Assembly (NCBI GenBank): GCA_964023205.1
Contig: OZ026835.1
Location: 37,173,083-37,237,082 of the forward strand
Reading direction: 5' to 3'
Origin: Lutraria lutraria
Lineage: Eukaryota > Mollusca > Bivalvia > Venerida > Mactridae
DNA: 64,000 nucleotides
In this document: positions 62,901 through 64,000 of the stretch, in pieces
Layout: every line of letters starts with the position of its first letter
Numbering within the stretch: position 1 is the first letter of the stretch
Translations under genes and position numbers: made by a program
The notes under the pieces: model-generated
The model's input: the letters and a program-made list of their open reading frames with translations, nothing else
Databases searched by the model: none
Told to the model about the DNA's origin: nothing

Positions 62901-63691
62901 GTTCATGTATATATTCAAACTTTCTAAAGGTGATCTACATGTAACATCTGGTAATATATTCAACATTGGATGAACATACTGTAGTTCTACATCCTACAAA
63001 TCAAAATGAAAACACATCACCAAAAATGGCACAGATCCTGTAGAGATTGTTATGAGGAACCATCATGCGAAGTTTGATGACTGTTGGGGGGAAGCGTTTT
63101 GACTTTACAGGCAAGGATAAAGTTTGGTACAAACAGACACACAATATTTAAAGGTCAAAAACGAAAAATGATCTATCAATACAGGAGCATAAAAATTGGA
63201 TCAGCCCGACTACATTATATAAACACAAATTTAGTTTATATGATCACTTCCAACATTGTCTTTTACCTGCTGATTCTGGATAAGAAAGGCATTCAGATAA
63301 ATACAACTTTAGTAGGATTTTTTAATGTTCATCTTAAAAAAAATCTACAAAATGTGATGAAATTATTATTACTAGTATAAAAGGTACGAGTGTATGCCTA
63401 TTCCAGATTATTTCCATTTTCTTAGACATAAGTATTCTATAATACAATGCATTTAAACAAGCATGTACAAAATTTAAAAAAGTAGCACCATGAAACTCAT
63501 ACATAGTTCCTATATGTTTTGGTAATTAATAACCATTAACACACCTGTCTGTTTGATGCTTGCATCATTAAAGGCATAGTTTCAATAAGATACATATCCA
63601 TTGAAGACTTCCTCCAGACCCAACCAGTCTTGTCCATCAAACATCCAAGTATCAATAGATTAAACAGCAAGTAATCTATACCATTCTGAAC
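8775..63691 (-). CDS. RNF213: RNF213-like (mysterin) AAA+ ATPase/E3 ubiquitin ligase, 5'-partial, 47 exons
   Basis: RNF213 is a giant cytosolic protein with a dynein-like ring of six AAA units followed by an E3 module. In vertebrates it acts in lipid-droplet biology, antimicrobial ubiquitylation and vascular disease. Here 47 exons (listed separately) join in phase with GT-AG boundaries. They total 7743 nt, giving 2580 residues plus stop; the N-terminal part lies beyond the right edge. In local residue numbering: AAA3-type Walker A GETGCGKT at 367-374, Walker B LFFDEAN at 434-440, sensor AACNPYR at 472-478; AAA4-type Walker A GKPGSSKS at 752-759, Walker B VVLDEVGLAED at 824-834; RNF213 signature FPIPLINRLEKH in exon 23; RING Cys cluster at 2021-2057; stop at 8775-8777. 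From the RING to the end there are about 560 residues, against about 1210 in human RNF213. The missing part includes the RZ finger. The family call is very secure; some splice edges could be off by a few bases. Confidence 0.96.
9491..9690 (-). CDS. RNF213: RNF213-like exon 46 of window
   Basis: Local residues 2461-2526. FESITKEFHEELPVEEKDKL and FVEVLHEFILLKVAVRENRD match human 'FGEISSRYKADLSPENAKLL' and 'FLLELHEMIILKLKNPQTQ'. Acceptor ctgcttcag, donor GTGAGT. Confidence 0.95.
9773..9905 (+). repeat. Short ~37-bp tandem repeat
   Basis: Three to four units of CAATGATACAACCAGTACTG plus TATAATGAAACT. Related worn copies occur at about 10945-11080. Confidence 0.75.
9916..10935 (+). mobile_element. 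GGGCCATGATGGCCC-family element with internal tandem core
   Basis: Head ACAAGAGGGCCATGGTGGCC plus CTATATCGCTCACC, then about five ~150-bp units (GGGGCGGAGCCAATTTTGAC, TTTGAACAAACTTGGTAGAG, CTCTAGGCCT), then a GACGACGGACGACGATGGAC tail. Head-tandem core-tail is the layout of bivalve pearl/Helentron-type non-autonomous elements. Lies in intron 45. Confidence 0.8.
11614..11712 (-). CDS. RNF213: RNF213-like exon 45 of window
   Basis: Local residues 2428-2460. CEFGHCKSLWLLLSMLKAKV matches human 'LNRCQLKHTIALWQFLSAHK'. 33 codons, phase 0 on both sides. Acceptor cttttttag, donor GTTGGT. Confidence 0.92.
12034..12228 (-). CDS. RNF213: RNF213-like exon 44 of window
   Basis: Local residues 2363-2427. 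DNLDITISFLKSTGGDEDEN and LHTYMVGRLHMSE equal human 'SVVEVTLGFLSTAGGDPNMQ' and 'LNVYTQDILQMGD'. Acceptor ataacacag, donor GTAAGT. Confidence 0.95.
12655..12815 (+). repeat. Short minisatellite with GGACATTTGCCCCC core
   Basis: About five imperfect units of 30-40 bp, core GGACATTTGCCCCC followed by a GTGCTTATTTCT spacer. Just upstream of the exon at 12856. Confidence 0.6.
12856..12930 (-). CDS. RNF213: RNF213-like exon 43 of window (after the missing RZ block)
   Basis: Local residues 2338-2362. IDEMLYRTEITNDAVFRKLA aligns loosely with human 'HLFMDIKNKMAQDSLPSSVI'. 25 codons, phase 0 on both sides; acceptor tatctgcag, donor GTTAGA. Confidence 0.82.
13766..13886 (-). CDS. RNF213: RNF213-like exon 42 of window
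   Basis: Local residues 2297-2337. IFAVKYLSRCYGIEMFQKAC and NFIHWLADRQDVDRNK match human 'YLVRKLSSQRGMEFVQGLSK ... HQWVFPKDV'. It ends in phase 0. The next exon aligns some 650 residues further on in human RNF213. Confidence 0.91.
14126..16006 (+). mobile_element. Full-length GGGCCATGATGGCCC-family element, ~10-unit core
   Basis: Head ACAAGAGGGCCATGATGGCC, about ten tandem units of roughly 158 bp alternating between two types (AATTTTGACCCTAGGGCAAT and AATTTTGACCCCGGGGCCAT), a GTTGCCATAGCAACCAGAGT segment, and tail GTTCTGGTGAGCTAAAA. It fills most of intron 41. Confidence 0.85.
16146..16432 (-). CDS. RNF213: RNF213-like exon 41 of window
   Basis: Local residues 2202-2296. EALCAYAALHRAKQSINED, ARMGLAVAMKYVAMVIKDG and DEESHVKW-like end, aligned with human 'VEYLQEVARIRLCLDRAADF'. 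No methionine-led ORF is prominent, but the frame is open throughout. Acceptor ttcatcag, donor GTCAGT. Confidence 0.92.
16541..17510 (+). mobile_element. Decayed mariner-type transposon with intact terminal inverted repeats
   Basis: 970 bp flanked by TA at 16539-16540 and 17511-17512. Left end CAGGGTATCCCAAAAGAAAG..., right end (reversed) CAGGGTGTCCAAAAAGAAAG; the inverted repeats extend at least 55 bp. It sits in intron 40, in the opposite direction to the host gene. Confidence 0.9.
16860..17300 (+). pseudogene. Remnant of mariner-type transposase
   Basis: Plus-strand frame reads IWFIEEGGAAHTYQ around 17055-17100 and, after a stop, FDLNPCNFFLWEYF near 17200-17245. These match the 'WFQQDGAxxHTA' and 'DLSPCDFFLWGYL' motifs that hold the second and third catalytic acids of mariner/IS630 transposases. 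In-frame stops and a lost catalytic Asp show it is dead. Confidence 0.8.
17516..18180 (+). repeat. 47-bp minisatellite made of an exon 3' end plus splice donor
   Basis: About 14 units with core CTCTATACACTGTATAACCA then ACAAACTGAGCTCTATATAG. The last unit overlaps the real exon 40 (18141-18267). Units near the exon are almost identical to it; distant ones are worn. Confidence 0.9.
18141..18267 (-). CDS. RNF213: RNF213-like exon 40 of window
   Basis: Local residues 2159-2201. SEEHVQEYLSNFLQHADYF and YIELSLLVIQCIE match human 'VKDYIQEYLTLLKKK' and 'TELYMLFINCLED'. The last ~30 nt plus the GTATGT donor are the unit of a 47-bp minisatellite that fills the next intron, so several near-identical donor sites follow the real one. 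Confidence 0.9.
18808..19056 (-). CDS. RNF213: RNF213-like exon 39 of window
   Basis: Local residues 2076-2158. RCNTFFMDVVNQLCFAENAA, VVEKLLGYIFF and FRSFLLQLLMKTR match human 'MCNSFFVDLVSTICFKDNAP', 'VIESLLSLLF' and 'IRSVILKLLLKY'. Acceptor tttcag, donor GTATAG. Confidence 0.96.
19212..19511 (+). mobile_element. TGACCTTGACCTTGGAGG-family element, single-unit
   Basis: Segments TTGCCACTTACAATAATTAA, AGTGTGACCTTGACCTTGGA, CCAAGTTGTTTAAAAGTTCA, and a tail TATAGCCACC...GGGGGTATAG able to form a hairpin. Same family as 45137-45396 and 61795-62108. Confidence 0.75.
19678..19857 (-). CDS. RNF213: RNF213-like exon 38 of window (RING finger)
   Basis: Local residues 2016-2075. The pattern is C-x2-C (2021, 2024), 12 residues, C-G-D-A-L-C-D-Q-C, 10 residues, C-x2-C, i.e. 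a C3HC4 RING layout at the place of the human RNF213 RING. The fourth zinc ligand, His in human (PCDHVHC), is Asp here (PCGDALC). It is followed by IVPDNWKPV, as in human 'ALPDEFSPAV'. Zinc binding by Asp is possible but unproven. Confidence 0.95.
20025..20125 (-). CDS. RNF213: RNF213-like exon 37 of window
   Basis: Local residues 1983-2015. FKEMKSLAGLEKFLKSCNKQ is the helix just before the RING. Acceptor gacttgcag, donor GTAAAT; the last codon is split GG|G. Confidence 0.88.
20434..20539 (-). CDS. RNF213: RNF213-like exon 36 of window
   Basis: Local residues 1947-1982. GLWSRVLVVKLFLEHICASE matches human 'AQWSRIFSTALFVEHVLLGT'. The codon split over the 12 kb intron (AA|A) is restored in phase. 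Acceptor ttctgtgcag, donor GTAAGT. Confidence 0.92.
20655..20808 (+). mobile_element. Left part of an outer repeat element split by the satellite-bearing element
   Basis: Begins around TGTTCGGAGGACACAAATGT and runs to GAAAGCAATTAATA. Its right part resumes at 32402. Confidence 0.6.
20809..32401 (+). mobile_element. Pearl/Helentron-like element whose core has expanded into an 11.4 kb satellite
   Basis: Head ACAAGGGTTCCGCGG... GCCCCCCAAACAGGGCC, then the 145-bp array, then tail ACAGACAGACAGGCTAGC... with a hairpin TACCCCCTCTTCTTCGAAGG GGGGCATAA. The edge units are diverged and share an older variant (CACCTG..AGGCCCATCGG). Located in the 12 kb intron between exons 35 and 36. Confidence 0.8.
20860..32330 (+). 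repeat. 145-bp satellite array, about 79 units
   Basis: Unit: GTTGACGAGTTATCGATCGG, AAACGGTTTTCACACT, then ATGTCACAGTGACCTTGACC, TTTGACCTAGTGACCCCAGT, TTCAATAGGGGTCATCTACT, GTCCAAGGCCAATGCACCAG and CCAAGTATCAGGCCAATCGG. Unit length is exactly 145 bp, with one 1-bp deletion near 25887. Two unit types alternate over long stretches (290-bp dimers). The 97-codon open frames it contains are artefacts of period 145. Confidence 0.97.
32402..32510 (+). mobile_element. Right part of the outer split element
   Basis: Resumes ATTTGAGTTATCACATGCAA, has a CAGACAGGCGCACGGATGA segment, and closes with a hairpin CGCCATTTCGAATGGCG followed by GGGCATAA. Together with 20655-20808 it forms one element interrupted by the satellite-bearing one. 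Confidence 0.6.
32587..32780 (-). CDS. RNF213: RNF213-like exon 35 of window
   Basis: Local residues 1883-1946. TFSAVCLLIDNLTPKKEELN, then RSRWLNKVHKYRPVIEKVI. Its donor (GTAAGT) opens the 12 kb intron that holds the 145-bp satellite. Confidence 0.9.
33263..33487 (-). CDS. RNF213: RNF213-like exon 34 of window
   Basis: Local residues 1808-1882. LLHNLVCIHLAFKSLAPRLT then MNNVWPECSESI; human has 'LPWVHLAYQRFRSRLQNFSR'. Phase 0 on both sides. Acceptor ctatttcag, donor GTAAGT. Confidence 0.92.
33597..33775 (+). mobile_element. CAGTCAAAC-type MITE, worn
   Basis: Starts CAGTCAAACATGTGAAC after TA; contains AAGGCAACCCTTGGGAAAGA and GACCTTTATACAGAG. The right end is too worn to fix exactly. Confidence 0.55.
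34171..34349 (-). CDS. RNF213: RNF213-like exon 33 of window
   Basis: Local residues 1748-1807. LEDAMNEYVQDFVHTMYHAS aligns with human 'LLQCYLKDFILLTMRVSTEE'. Part of the E3 back domain before the RING. Donor GTTTGT. Confidence 0.92.
34836..35010 (-). CDS. RNF213: RNF213-like exon 32 of window
   Basis: Local residues 1690-1747. FTASFPFSWFVISKITDILK matches the human 'NNVPFSWKIKDYLEELW' segment. Acceptor cctttcag, donor GTAAAT. Confidence 0.92.
35263..35431 (-). CDS. RNF213: RNF213-like exon 31 of window
   Basis: Local residues 1633-1689. PILAGIIACLDTNDNLLIL and WKQGLWLRFLNAQ equal human 'PLLASMISFIDRDGNLELL' and 'WARDLWMFIFSD'. Acceptor ctccttcag, donor GTTTGT. Confidence 0.94.
35835..35976 (-). 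CDS. RNF213: RNF213-like exon 30 of window
   Basis: Local residues 1586-1632. ASFLHGVCLLIAKLLKEKES and INEAASNENINKAGTFR align with human 'ASFLRVSKMRLSVFLKKQEE' and 'AREACNQDALQEAGTFR'. Acceptor atttcag, donor GTCTGT. Confidence 0.94.
36338..36669 (-). CDS. RNF213: RNF213-like exon 29 of window
   Basis: Local residues 1475-1585, the longest exon. EPMETEDGVG echoes the previous exon's EPMEVED, as in the human repeated 'AMETE' motif. Then ILNCVQAALSMVKDKVEKTN and RVSLVLTLLHKE match human 'SCVQSAVGMLRDQNE...RVVLLLGLLNE'. The acceptor at its 5' edge (aaatag) is moderately certain. Confidence 0.9.
37169..37326 (-). CDS. RNF213: RNF213-like exon 28 of window
   Basis: Local residues 1423-1474. GVWHSVHIDDLYTED equals human 'GLWQSVHIDDLR'. 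It ends in a NDTEPMEVEDAQ motif like the human 'EEAMETE' run. A 1.5 kb cluster of repeats fills the intron before it. Confidence 0.95.
37390..38520 (+). mobile_element. Tandem-core element inside an AAT-rich microsatellite
   Basis: Bounded by AAT-type simple repeats. Head GTCGAGCCCCCTGTATAGCC; four to five units of about 155 bp (AAGTGTGACCTTGACCTTTG, GCACACCGTCTCATGGTGTT, AAGGGAGATACAGCCCGGAC); tail GACGGACACACCAACTCAC and GTCGAGCTCACCGCAGGTGG GCTCGAC. Confidence 0.8.
38558..38832 (+). mobile_element. Short coreless element inside the same AAT microsatellite
   Basis: Head AGATGTCACAGAGGTGAGTA ATACCCCTGCC; tail CGAACCGACCGACCAACCGA CAGAGTTACTCCAATATATC with a closing GTGGGGGTATAATAATAA. It has no tandem core. 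AAT repeats border both sides. Confidence 0.65.
39040..39241 (-). CDS. RNF213: RNF213-like exon 27 of window
   Basis: Local residues 1355-1422. SLMIIQCDSGDVNANLIASA, RYCVLDEFEKSREERRAPIH and VVFIVQLPRGAAFTGFQ match the human 'LIASAKYSVINEINKIRENE ... RGTAYVGF' core. Acceptor tattacag, donor GTATTA. Confidence 0.95.
39620..39759 (-). CDS. RNF213: RNF213-like exon 26 of window
   Basis: Local residues 1309-1354. VTTHSKLIAAVHKDEVSK resembles human 'ITTFSRLLTSHDCEIL'. It sits between AAA6 and the E3 module. Acceptor attgacag, donor GTAAGT. Confidence 0.9.
39965..40230 (+). other. Possible repeat fragment with a CRE-like palindrome
   Basis: Contains GCGTGACGTCACTTTACGG and a higher-GC patch than the surrounding intron. 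I cannot assign a family and see no clear ends. Confidence 0.3.
40361..40561 (-). CDS. RNF213: RNF213-like exon 25 of window
   Basis: Local residues 1242-1308. AKSVLLWCATPDSVVRLERG equals human 'AKSILLNCATPDAVVRL'. VYHRQQAHDSLIQYLDMKI follows. Phase 0 at both ends; donor GTTAAC. Confidence 0.96.
40740..42975 (+). repeat. Degenerate ~43-bp minisatellite with higher-order structure
   Basis: About 50 worn units, core TTCTCACCAAAGCATGTTTA then TAACATTTCAATTGAAAT. A distinctive block (CCAAATCATTTACTTATAAC ... AACATTGAACTTGAATAATT) occurs three times, near 41035, 41915 and 42575. Fills intron 24 up to the exon at 42980. Confidence 0.9.
42980..43112 (-). CDS. RNF213: RNF213-like exon 24 of window
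   Basis: Local residues 1197-1241. NKIGDVFIGYHDDTCSAIVL aligns with human 'SDVFIGYHSDACASVVLQV'. The intron after its donor starts at once with a 2.2 kb degenerate minisatellite. Confidence 0.95.
43736..43915 (-). CDS. RNF213: RNF213-like exon 23 of window
   Basis: Local residues 1137-1196. It has the family hallmark FPIPLINRLEKHFLTINTML followed by EEWAKDFVSQ. Acceptor ctcttatag, donor GTTGTT. Confidence 0.97.
44165..44358 (-). CDS. RNF213: RNF213-like exon 22 of window (AAA5 region)
   Basis: Local residues 1073-1136. VCRNINKIKVCMETGNTVVL, NLENLYESLYDALNQYYVYF and LGLGTHRVKC, each nearly identical to human RNF213. Acceptor tttttcag, donor GTAAAC. Confidence 0.97.
44427..44740 (+). repeat. 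Worn GGGCCATGATGGCCC-family fragment
   Basis: Head-like CACAAGAGGGTCATGAGGGT CC and inner AGGGCAGAACCAATTTTGAC; partial and diverged. Confidence 0.5.
44783..44924 (-). CDS. RNF213: RNF213-like exon 21 of window
   Basis: Local residues 1025-1072. SESRYLLLLTENYGALSIIQ and FGSSFRSDQEYTQ match human 'AESRYLLVLTKNYVALQILQ' and 'FGSGFPKDQEYTQ'. Acceptor ttccacag, donor GTAAAC. Confidence 0.96.
45137..45396 (+). mobile_element. TGACCTTGACCTTGGAGG-family element
   Basis: TTTGCCACTTGCCACTCACA, AAGAAATTGGATCCC, AGCGTGACCTTGATCTTGAA, CACCGTCTCATGTAAGTGCA, CCAGTATAGCCCCC. Same order of blocks as at 19212 and 61795. Ends about 20 bp from the donor of the exon at 45419. Confidence 0.75.
45419..45495 (-). 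CDS. RNF213: RNF213-like exon 20 of window
   Basis: Local residues 1000-1024. PNESDPDCSPAGLIQACLFD links AAA4 to the next module. Only 77 nt, found by phase walking. Acceptor aacttgcag, donor GTAAAT. An element of the 'TGACCTTGA' family lies directly beyond the donor. Confidence 0.85.
45815..45977 (-). CDS. RNF213: RNF213-like exon 19 of window
   Basis: Local residues 945-999. SLVKMVYSFVEKSKARPTW then AIKRNFGGLDQVNPVESFKE, equal to the human 'SLIKMVFAAAKASNRKPS ... VLRNFSGKDD' part. A 0.6 kb foldback repeat begins about 25 bp upstream of its acceptor. Confidence 0.93.
46003..46612 (+). mobile_element. Foldback (long-hairpin) element
   Basis: The left part reads ATGTCACAATTGCTTAGTGC GGGAAGCACT...GAAGCCAGGAGAAAGGA, and the right part is its reverse complement. 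The centre is a tight hairpin (46315-46425): GGGGTTTGTCACAAAAAAAA ... ATATATATA ... CGTGACAAACCCC. The left arm has about 120 bp absent from the right arm. Confidence 0.85.
46798..46935 (-). CDS. RNF213: RNF213-like exon 18 of window
   Basis: Local residues 899-944. SYLEIFKKASNEMREFYGLR aligns with the human 'AYETVCKRQDKEFFGLRDYY' helix of the AAA4 lid. Acceptor attttag, donor GTAACC. Confidence 0.92.
47219..47328 (-). CDS. RNF213: RNF213-like exon 17 of window (AAA4 sensor)
   Basis: Local residues 863-898. VAFIGISNWALDPAKMNRGI is the AAA4 sensor-1 segment, nearly the same as in human. The donor GTAATT after GCGCCAC is the least certain edge. Confidence 0.93.
47340..48330. other. Intron without recognisable features
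   Basis: AT-rich intronic sequence between exons 16 and 17. I see no repeat or coding signal. Confidence 0.5.
48335..48397 (-). CDS. RNF213: RNF213-like exon 16 of window
   Basis: Local residues 842-862, a 63-nt micro-exon. TLHPLLEDGCQGDEKPEKHK matches the human 'TLHPLLEDGC' segment that follows MPLK. Phase 0 at both ends; acceptor ggttgtag, donor GTTAGA. Confidence 0.94.
48500..49290 (+). repeat. Strongly diverged GGGCCATGATGGCCC-family core units
   Basis: Worn tandem units: AGATATCTAAGCTAGCTAGG CCATATAG, GGAGCTATGCCAATGTTGAC C, AGGCGGGGCAAATTGACCTG. No clear head; the tail has AACATCACATGATGACATG. Confidence 0.5.
49609..49779 (-). CDS. RNF213: RNF213-like exon 15 of window (AAA4 Walker B)
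   Basis: Local residues 785-841. MVSFQCSPLSTPDGIVGTFR and Walker B VVLDEVGLAEDSPRMPLK (Asp827, Glu828). It is among the best conserved parts of RNF213 family proteins. Acceptor tttttcag, donor GTGAAG. Confidence 0.97.
50008..50230 (-). CDS. RNF213: RNF213-like exon 14 of window (AAA4 Walker A)
   Basis: Local residues 710-784. NVFMMVVCIELRIPLFLVGK leads into Walker A GKPGSSKS; Lys758 corresponds to human K2775 of AAA4. SLAKTIVSDAMQG follows, nearly identical to human. This ATPase unit appears intact. Confidence 0.97.
50475..50641 (-). CDS. RNF213: RNF213-like exon 13 of window
   Basis: Local residues 655-709. SLTLALGVCYHACLKTRPEY aligns with the human 'SLMLAIGVCYHASLEKKDSY' helix before AAA4. 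Phase 2 at its 3' end. Acceptor tttctgcag, donor GTATTT. Confidence 0.93.
50887..51102 (-). CDS. RNF213: RNF213-like exon 12 of window
   Basis: Local residues 583-654. NECSFVSLRDVDRVLTVMSW matches human 'DECSFVSLRDVERCVKVFRW'. The end is a strongly acidic Glu/Asp run (SENEAEDEEEDEEED), an insertion-prone linker. Acceptor tattcag, donor GTAAAT. Confidence 0.95.
51165..52272 (+). mobile_element. Tandem-core element, GGGCCATAACTCAGTG family
   Basis: Head ACTATCACCAAAGGTGATGA ATACACCC, five to six units of about 155 bp (AAAGGGCCATAACTCAGTGA, CTTCTGTGAAGTTTCATTGA, GAGTAGTTGCTGAGAAATTG TCCGGACAAA), tail GCATGGACCGACCGACCG and hairpin TAGCCCCCATATATTTCATATCTGGGGGTATA-like. Intron 11. Confidence 0.85.
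52495..52665 (+). mobile_element. Tail fragment of the GGGCCATAACTCAGTG family
   Basis: TCTGTCTACAGATGCACGGA (twice), GACGGACTAATCGACACACC, ACTATAGCCCCCATC, then CCCCAATATATTTCATATCT GAGG. It appears to carry a 40-bp insertion in the loop of the tail hairpin. Confidence 0.6.
52851..52943 (-). CDS. RNF213: RNF213-like exon 11 of window
   Basis: Local residues 552-582. IREDMLPEIHGLIEVVSAIL joins the AAA3 lid to the AAA4 entry. A 31-codon exon, phase 0 on both sides, so it could be skipped without a frameshift. Confidence 0.88.
52970..53152 (+). mobile_element. CAGTCAAAC-type MITE, worn
   Basis: Starts CAGTCAAACCTCAGAGTGAC CAAAGG after TA and ends ACACAAGTTTGAATATA. The right terminal repeat is mutated. 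Confidence 0.6.
53330..53546 (-). CDS. RNF213: RNF213-like exon 10 of window (AAA3 small domain)
   Basis: Local residues 479-551. LEQAGLGYHVDADETTDRLG and PMRRLVYRVQPLPQSLLPLV match the human AAA3 lid ('LESAGLGYRVSMEETADRLG'). Acceptor tatctcag, donor GTAAGA. A small MITE lies in the following intron. Confidence 0.95.
53890..54345 (+). repeat. GGGCCATGATGGCCC-family fragment, core and tail
   Basis: CAAGGCCATGTGGTTTTGCC, GAGACCCCCAGACCTGAGCC AAATTTGACTC, and tail ATGACACATGACAACGGACA GGACGATTACTATAGC. It ends just before the exon at 54382. Confidence 0.6.
54382..54623 (-). CDS. RNF213: RNF213-like exon 9 of window (AAA3 Walker B and sensor)
   Basis: Local residues 399-478. It starts VHGGTTHADI, has Walker B LFFDEANTT (Asp437, Glu438 intact), and ends with the sensor segment AACNPYR. 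All AAA3 catalytic residues visible here are kept. Acceptor ttacatag, donor GTATGT. Confidence 0.96.
55008..59338 (+). mobile_element. 4.3 kb foldback element of palindromic 42-bp units
   Basis: Outer inverted repeats of about 100 bp: left AAGCCGTTCCAGAAC ... GAATTCCAGATGTCC ... CTGGGGGAACACAAGTTGGG GGAACATTCCTCTATGACAG AGGAATG; right end is the reverse complement. Between them are roughly 80-90 units, each with a 7+2+7 palindrome GGAGGAACATTCCTCC. Units left of about 55670 are inverted relative to those on the right. No clear target-site duplication; no transposase. Fills intron 8. Confidence 0.88.
56700..57960 (+). repeat. Higher-order repeat within the foldback element
   Basis: A multi-unit block containing TTTGCTTGTAAAGTATTGAC recurs near 56893, 57138 and 57382 (about 245 bp apart). 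A second block with CATCGGTTTATCATAAAGTA recurs near 57467 and 57773 (about 306 bp apart). This shows segmental amplification on top of unit amplification. Confidence 0.7.
59500..59620 (-). CDS. RNF213: RNF213-like exon 8 of window (AAA3 Walker A)
   Basis: Local residues 358-398. CDIPVIIMGETGCGKTRLIK contains an intact Walker A; Lys373 corresponds to human K2426 of AAA3. ATP binding by this unit should therefore be retained. A 4.9 kb intron filled by a foldback element separates it from exon 9. Confidence 0.96.
59878..60000 (-). CDS. RNF213: RNF213-like exon 7 of window (AAA3 N-terminal helix)
   Basis: Local residues 317-357. HEKIQKLCNVMGI, then SYELTTDNVKKILAIYMRF, which is the conserved helix leading into the AAA3 Walker A strand. 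Acceptor acatttccag, donor GTTAAT. Confidence 0.94.
60416..60613 (-). CDS. RNF213: RNF213-like exon 6 of window (AAA3 entry)
   Basis: Local residues 251-316. PHPYLFFNSDRFTFTFLGF matches the human 'PHPYVFFNDDHTTMTFIGF' segment, and NFDALPR precedes the AAA3 core. Acceptor cttttcag, donor GTATGT. Confidence 0.94.
60830..60993 (-). CDS. RNF213: RNF213-like exon 5 of window
   Basis: Local residues 197-250. It starts DFSTRSLDMSEESPG, has a short acidic run (DEEDDDVDD), and ends RRTWES, just before the AAA3 input segment. Too short on methionine-initiated sense to stand out as an ORF; found by splice-phase walking. Donor GTAATA. Confidence 0.92.
61501..61669 (-). CDS. RNF213: RNF213-like exon 4 of window
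   Basis: Local residues 140-196. RCGLNDPSWSELHHFVWFLN aligns with the human 'HCGVINPSWSELRNFARFLN' segment before AAA3. Acceptor atatttcag, donor GTACGT. Confidence 0.94.
61795..62108 (+). mobile_element. TGACCTTGACCTTGGAGG-family element
   Basis: AAGAAATTGAGTTCCTTTCA, GTGCGACCTTGATATTAGAG, ACACTGTCTCATGTAGGTAA, CCAAGTTGTTTTGAAATCCA, TATAGCCCCCACCACTGATA GTGGGTGGGTATA. The closing segment is a clear hairpin. Confidence 0.78.
62148..62313 (-). CDS. RNF213: RNF213-like exon 3 of window
   Basis: Local residues 85-139. It contains TVFQRPFQYLLRLDQG, which matches the human 'TFQRPYQYLRRFNQ' stretch. Acceptor ttttag, donor GTACTG. A short repeat element lies just beyond the donor. Confidence 0.92.
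62734..62830 (+). mobile_element. CAGTCAAAC-type MITE with TA target duplication
   Basis: 97 bp from CAGTCAAACCTGC to CAGATTTGACTG, flanked on both sides by TA (62732-62733, 62831-62832). Best-preserved member in the window; TA duplication points to a Tc1/mariner-type source of transposase. Confidence 0.8.
62888..62993 (-). CDS. RNF213: RNF213-like exon 2 of window
   Basis: Local residues 50-84. It carries ILPDVTCRSPLESL, equivalent to the human 'IFPKVTCRPPKEV' segment. Acceptor tttgtag, donor GTAAAT; ends one base into a Gly codon that the next exon completes. Confidence 0.92.
63545..63691 (-). CDS. RNF213: RNF213-like exon 1 of window (AAA2/AAA3 region)
   Basis: Local residues 1-49, in phase 0 at both ends. 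It starts VQNGIDYLLFNLLILGCLMD, matching the human segment that follows the AAA2 ATPase core. Acceptor ttccttcag and donor GTGTGT are seen on the minus strand. Earlier exons must lie beyond 64000. Confidence 0.93.
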
Positions 63692-64000
63692 CTGAAGGAA
63701 ACATACCAACAGTAAATAAGAAGTGTTGAAATGAATGTATTTTGTTTTTGTAAGCTCAGTAAAAAAATACAAGATAGTACAATTATTAATATGCACCATA
63801 TCTATCTGACAATTATAAGTAATTTTGAAAAAACAACATTTCTTATTTTCGGAATGCTACTTCCATAAGTCATCCCTACAGGAAGGAGAGTAGTAGATTT
63901 AGCCTATAGGTTGTTCAGTTTCTCCTTTTTTATCGGCGTTTCCGATGTTCTTCTAGCTTACAAAATAATGATATGAGCACTGTGGACTCCATTTAAGTAG
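63692..64000. other. Intron at the right edge
   Basis: Upstream of the first exon found here. I could not place the preceding exon (AAA2 core), so it lies beyond the window. Confidence 0.5.

Overview
The window is animal nuclear DNA, most likely from a bivalve mollusc. It is AT-rich, its genes are split into many short exons with GT-AG introns, and it carries several tandem-core repeat families that resemble bivalve 'pearl'/Helentron-type elements (one ends in a hairpin followed by ATAA, others open with an ACAAGAGGGCCATGATGGCC-like head). I see no prokaryotic features. The species call is an inference.

The minus strand is dominated by one large gene, read from the right edge (5') down to a stop codon at 8775. 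I could place 47 exons between 63691 and 8775. They join in phase throughout and total 7743 nt, which is 2580 residues plus a stop. The product is an RNF213 (mysterin)-like giant AAA+ ATPase / E3 ligase. The window holds, in order, part of the motor with two intact ATPase modules (AAA3-type and AAA4-type), the linker and later motor modules, the E3 shell, a RING finger, and the C-terminal tail. The N-terminal part lies beyond the right edge. In the closing part of the protein, the block that should carry the RZ zinc finger (the transthiolation site of human RNF213) is missing, and the RING has Asp in place of its zinc-binding His.

Downstream, on the same strand at 1-1165, a second gene begins: a zinc-ribbon first coding exon and the start of a second exon that runs off the left edge. 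RNF213 also starts with a zinc ribbon, so this may be a tandem paralogue. The 7.6 kb between the two genes contains a diverged 2.3 kb tandem duplication. Each copy has a 36-bp minisatellite and a conserved block with an interferon-response-like motif.

The introns hold most of the repeat content: a ~79-copy, 145-bp satellite (20.8-32.4 kb) that grew inside a mobile element itself nested in another; a 4.3 kb foldback element built of palindromic 42-bp units (55.0-59.3 kb); a 0.6 kb foldback 25 bp from an exon (46.0-46.6 kb); a decayed mariner (16.5-17.5 kb); small CAGTCAAAC MITEs; a 2.2 kb degenerate minisatellite (40.7-43.0 kb); and a 47-bp minisatellite made from the 3' end of an exon plus its splice donor (17.5-18.2 kb).
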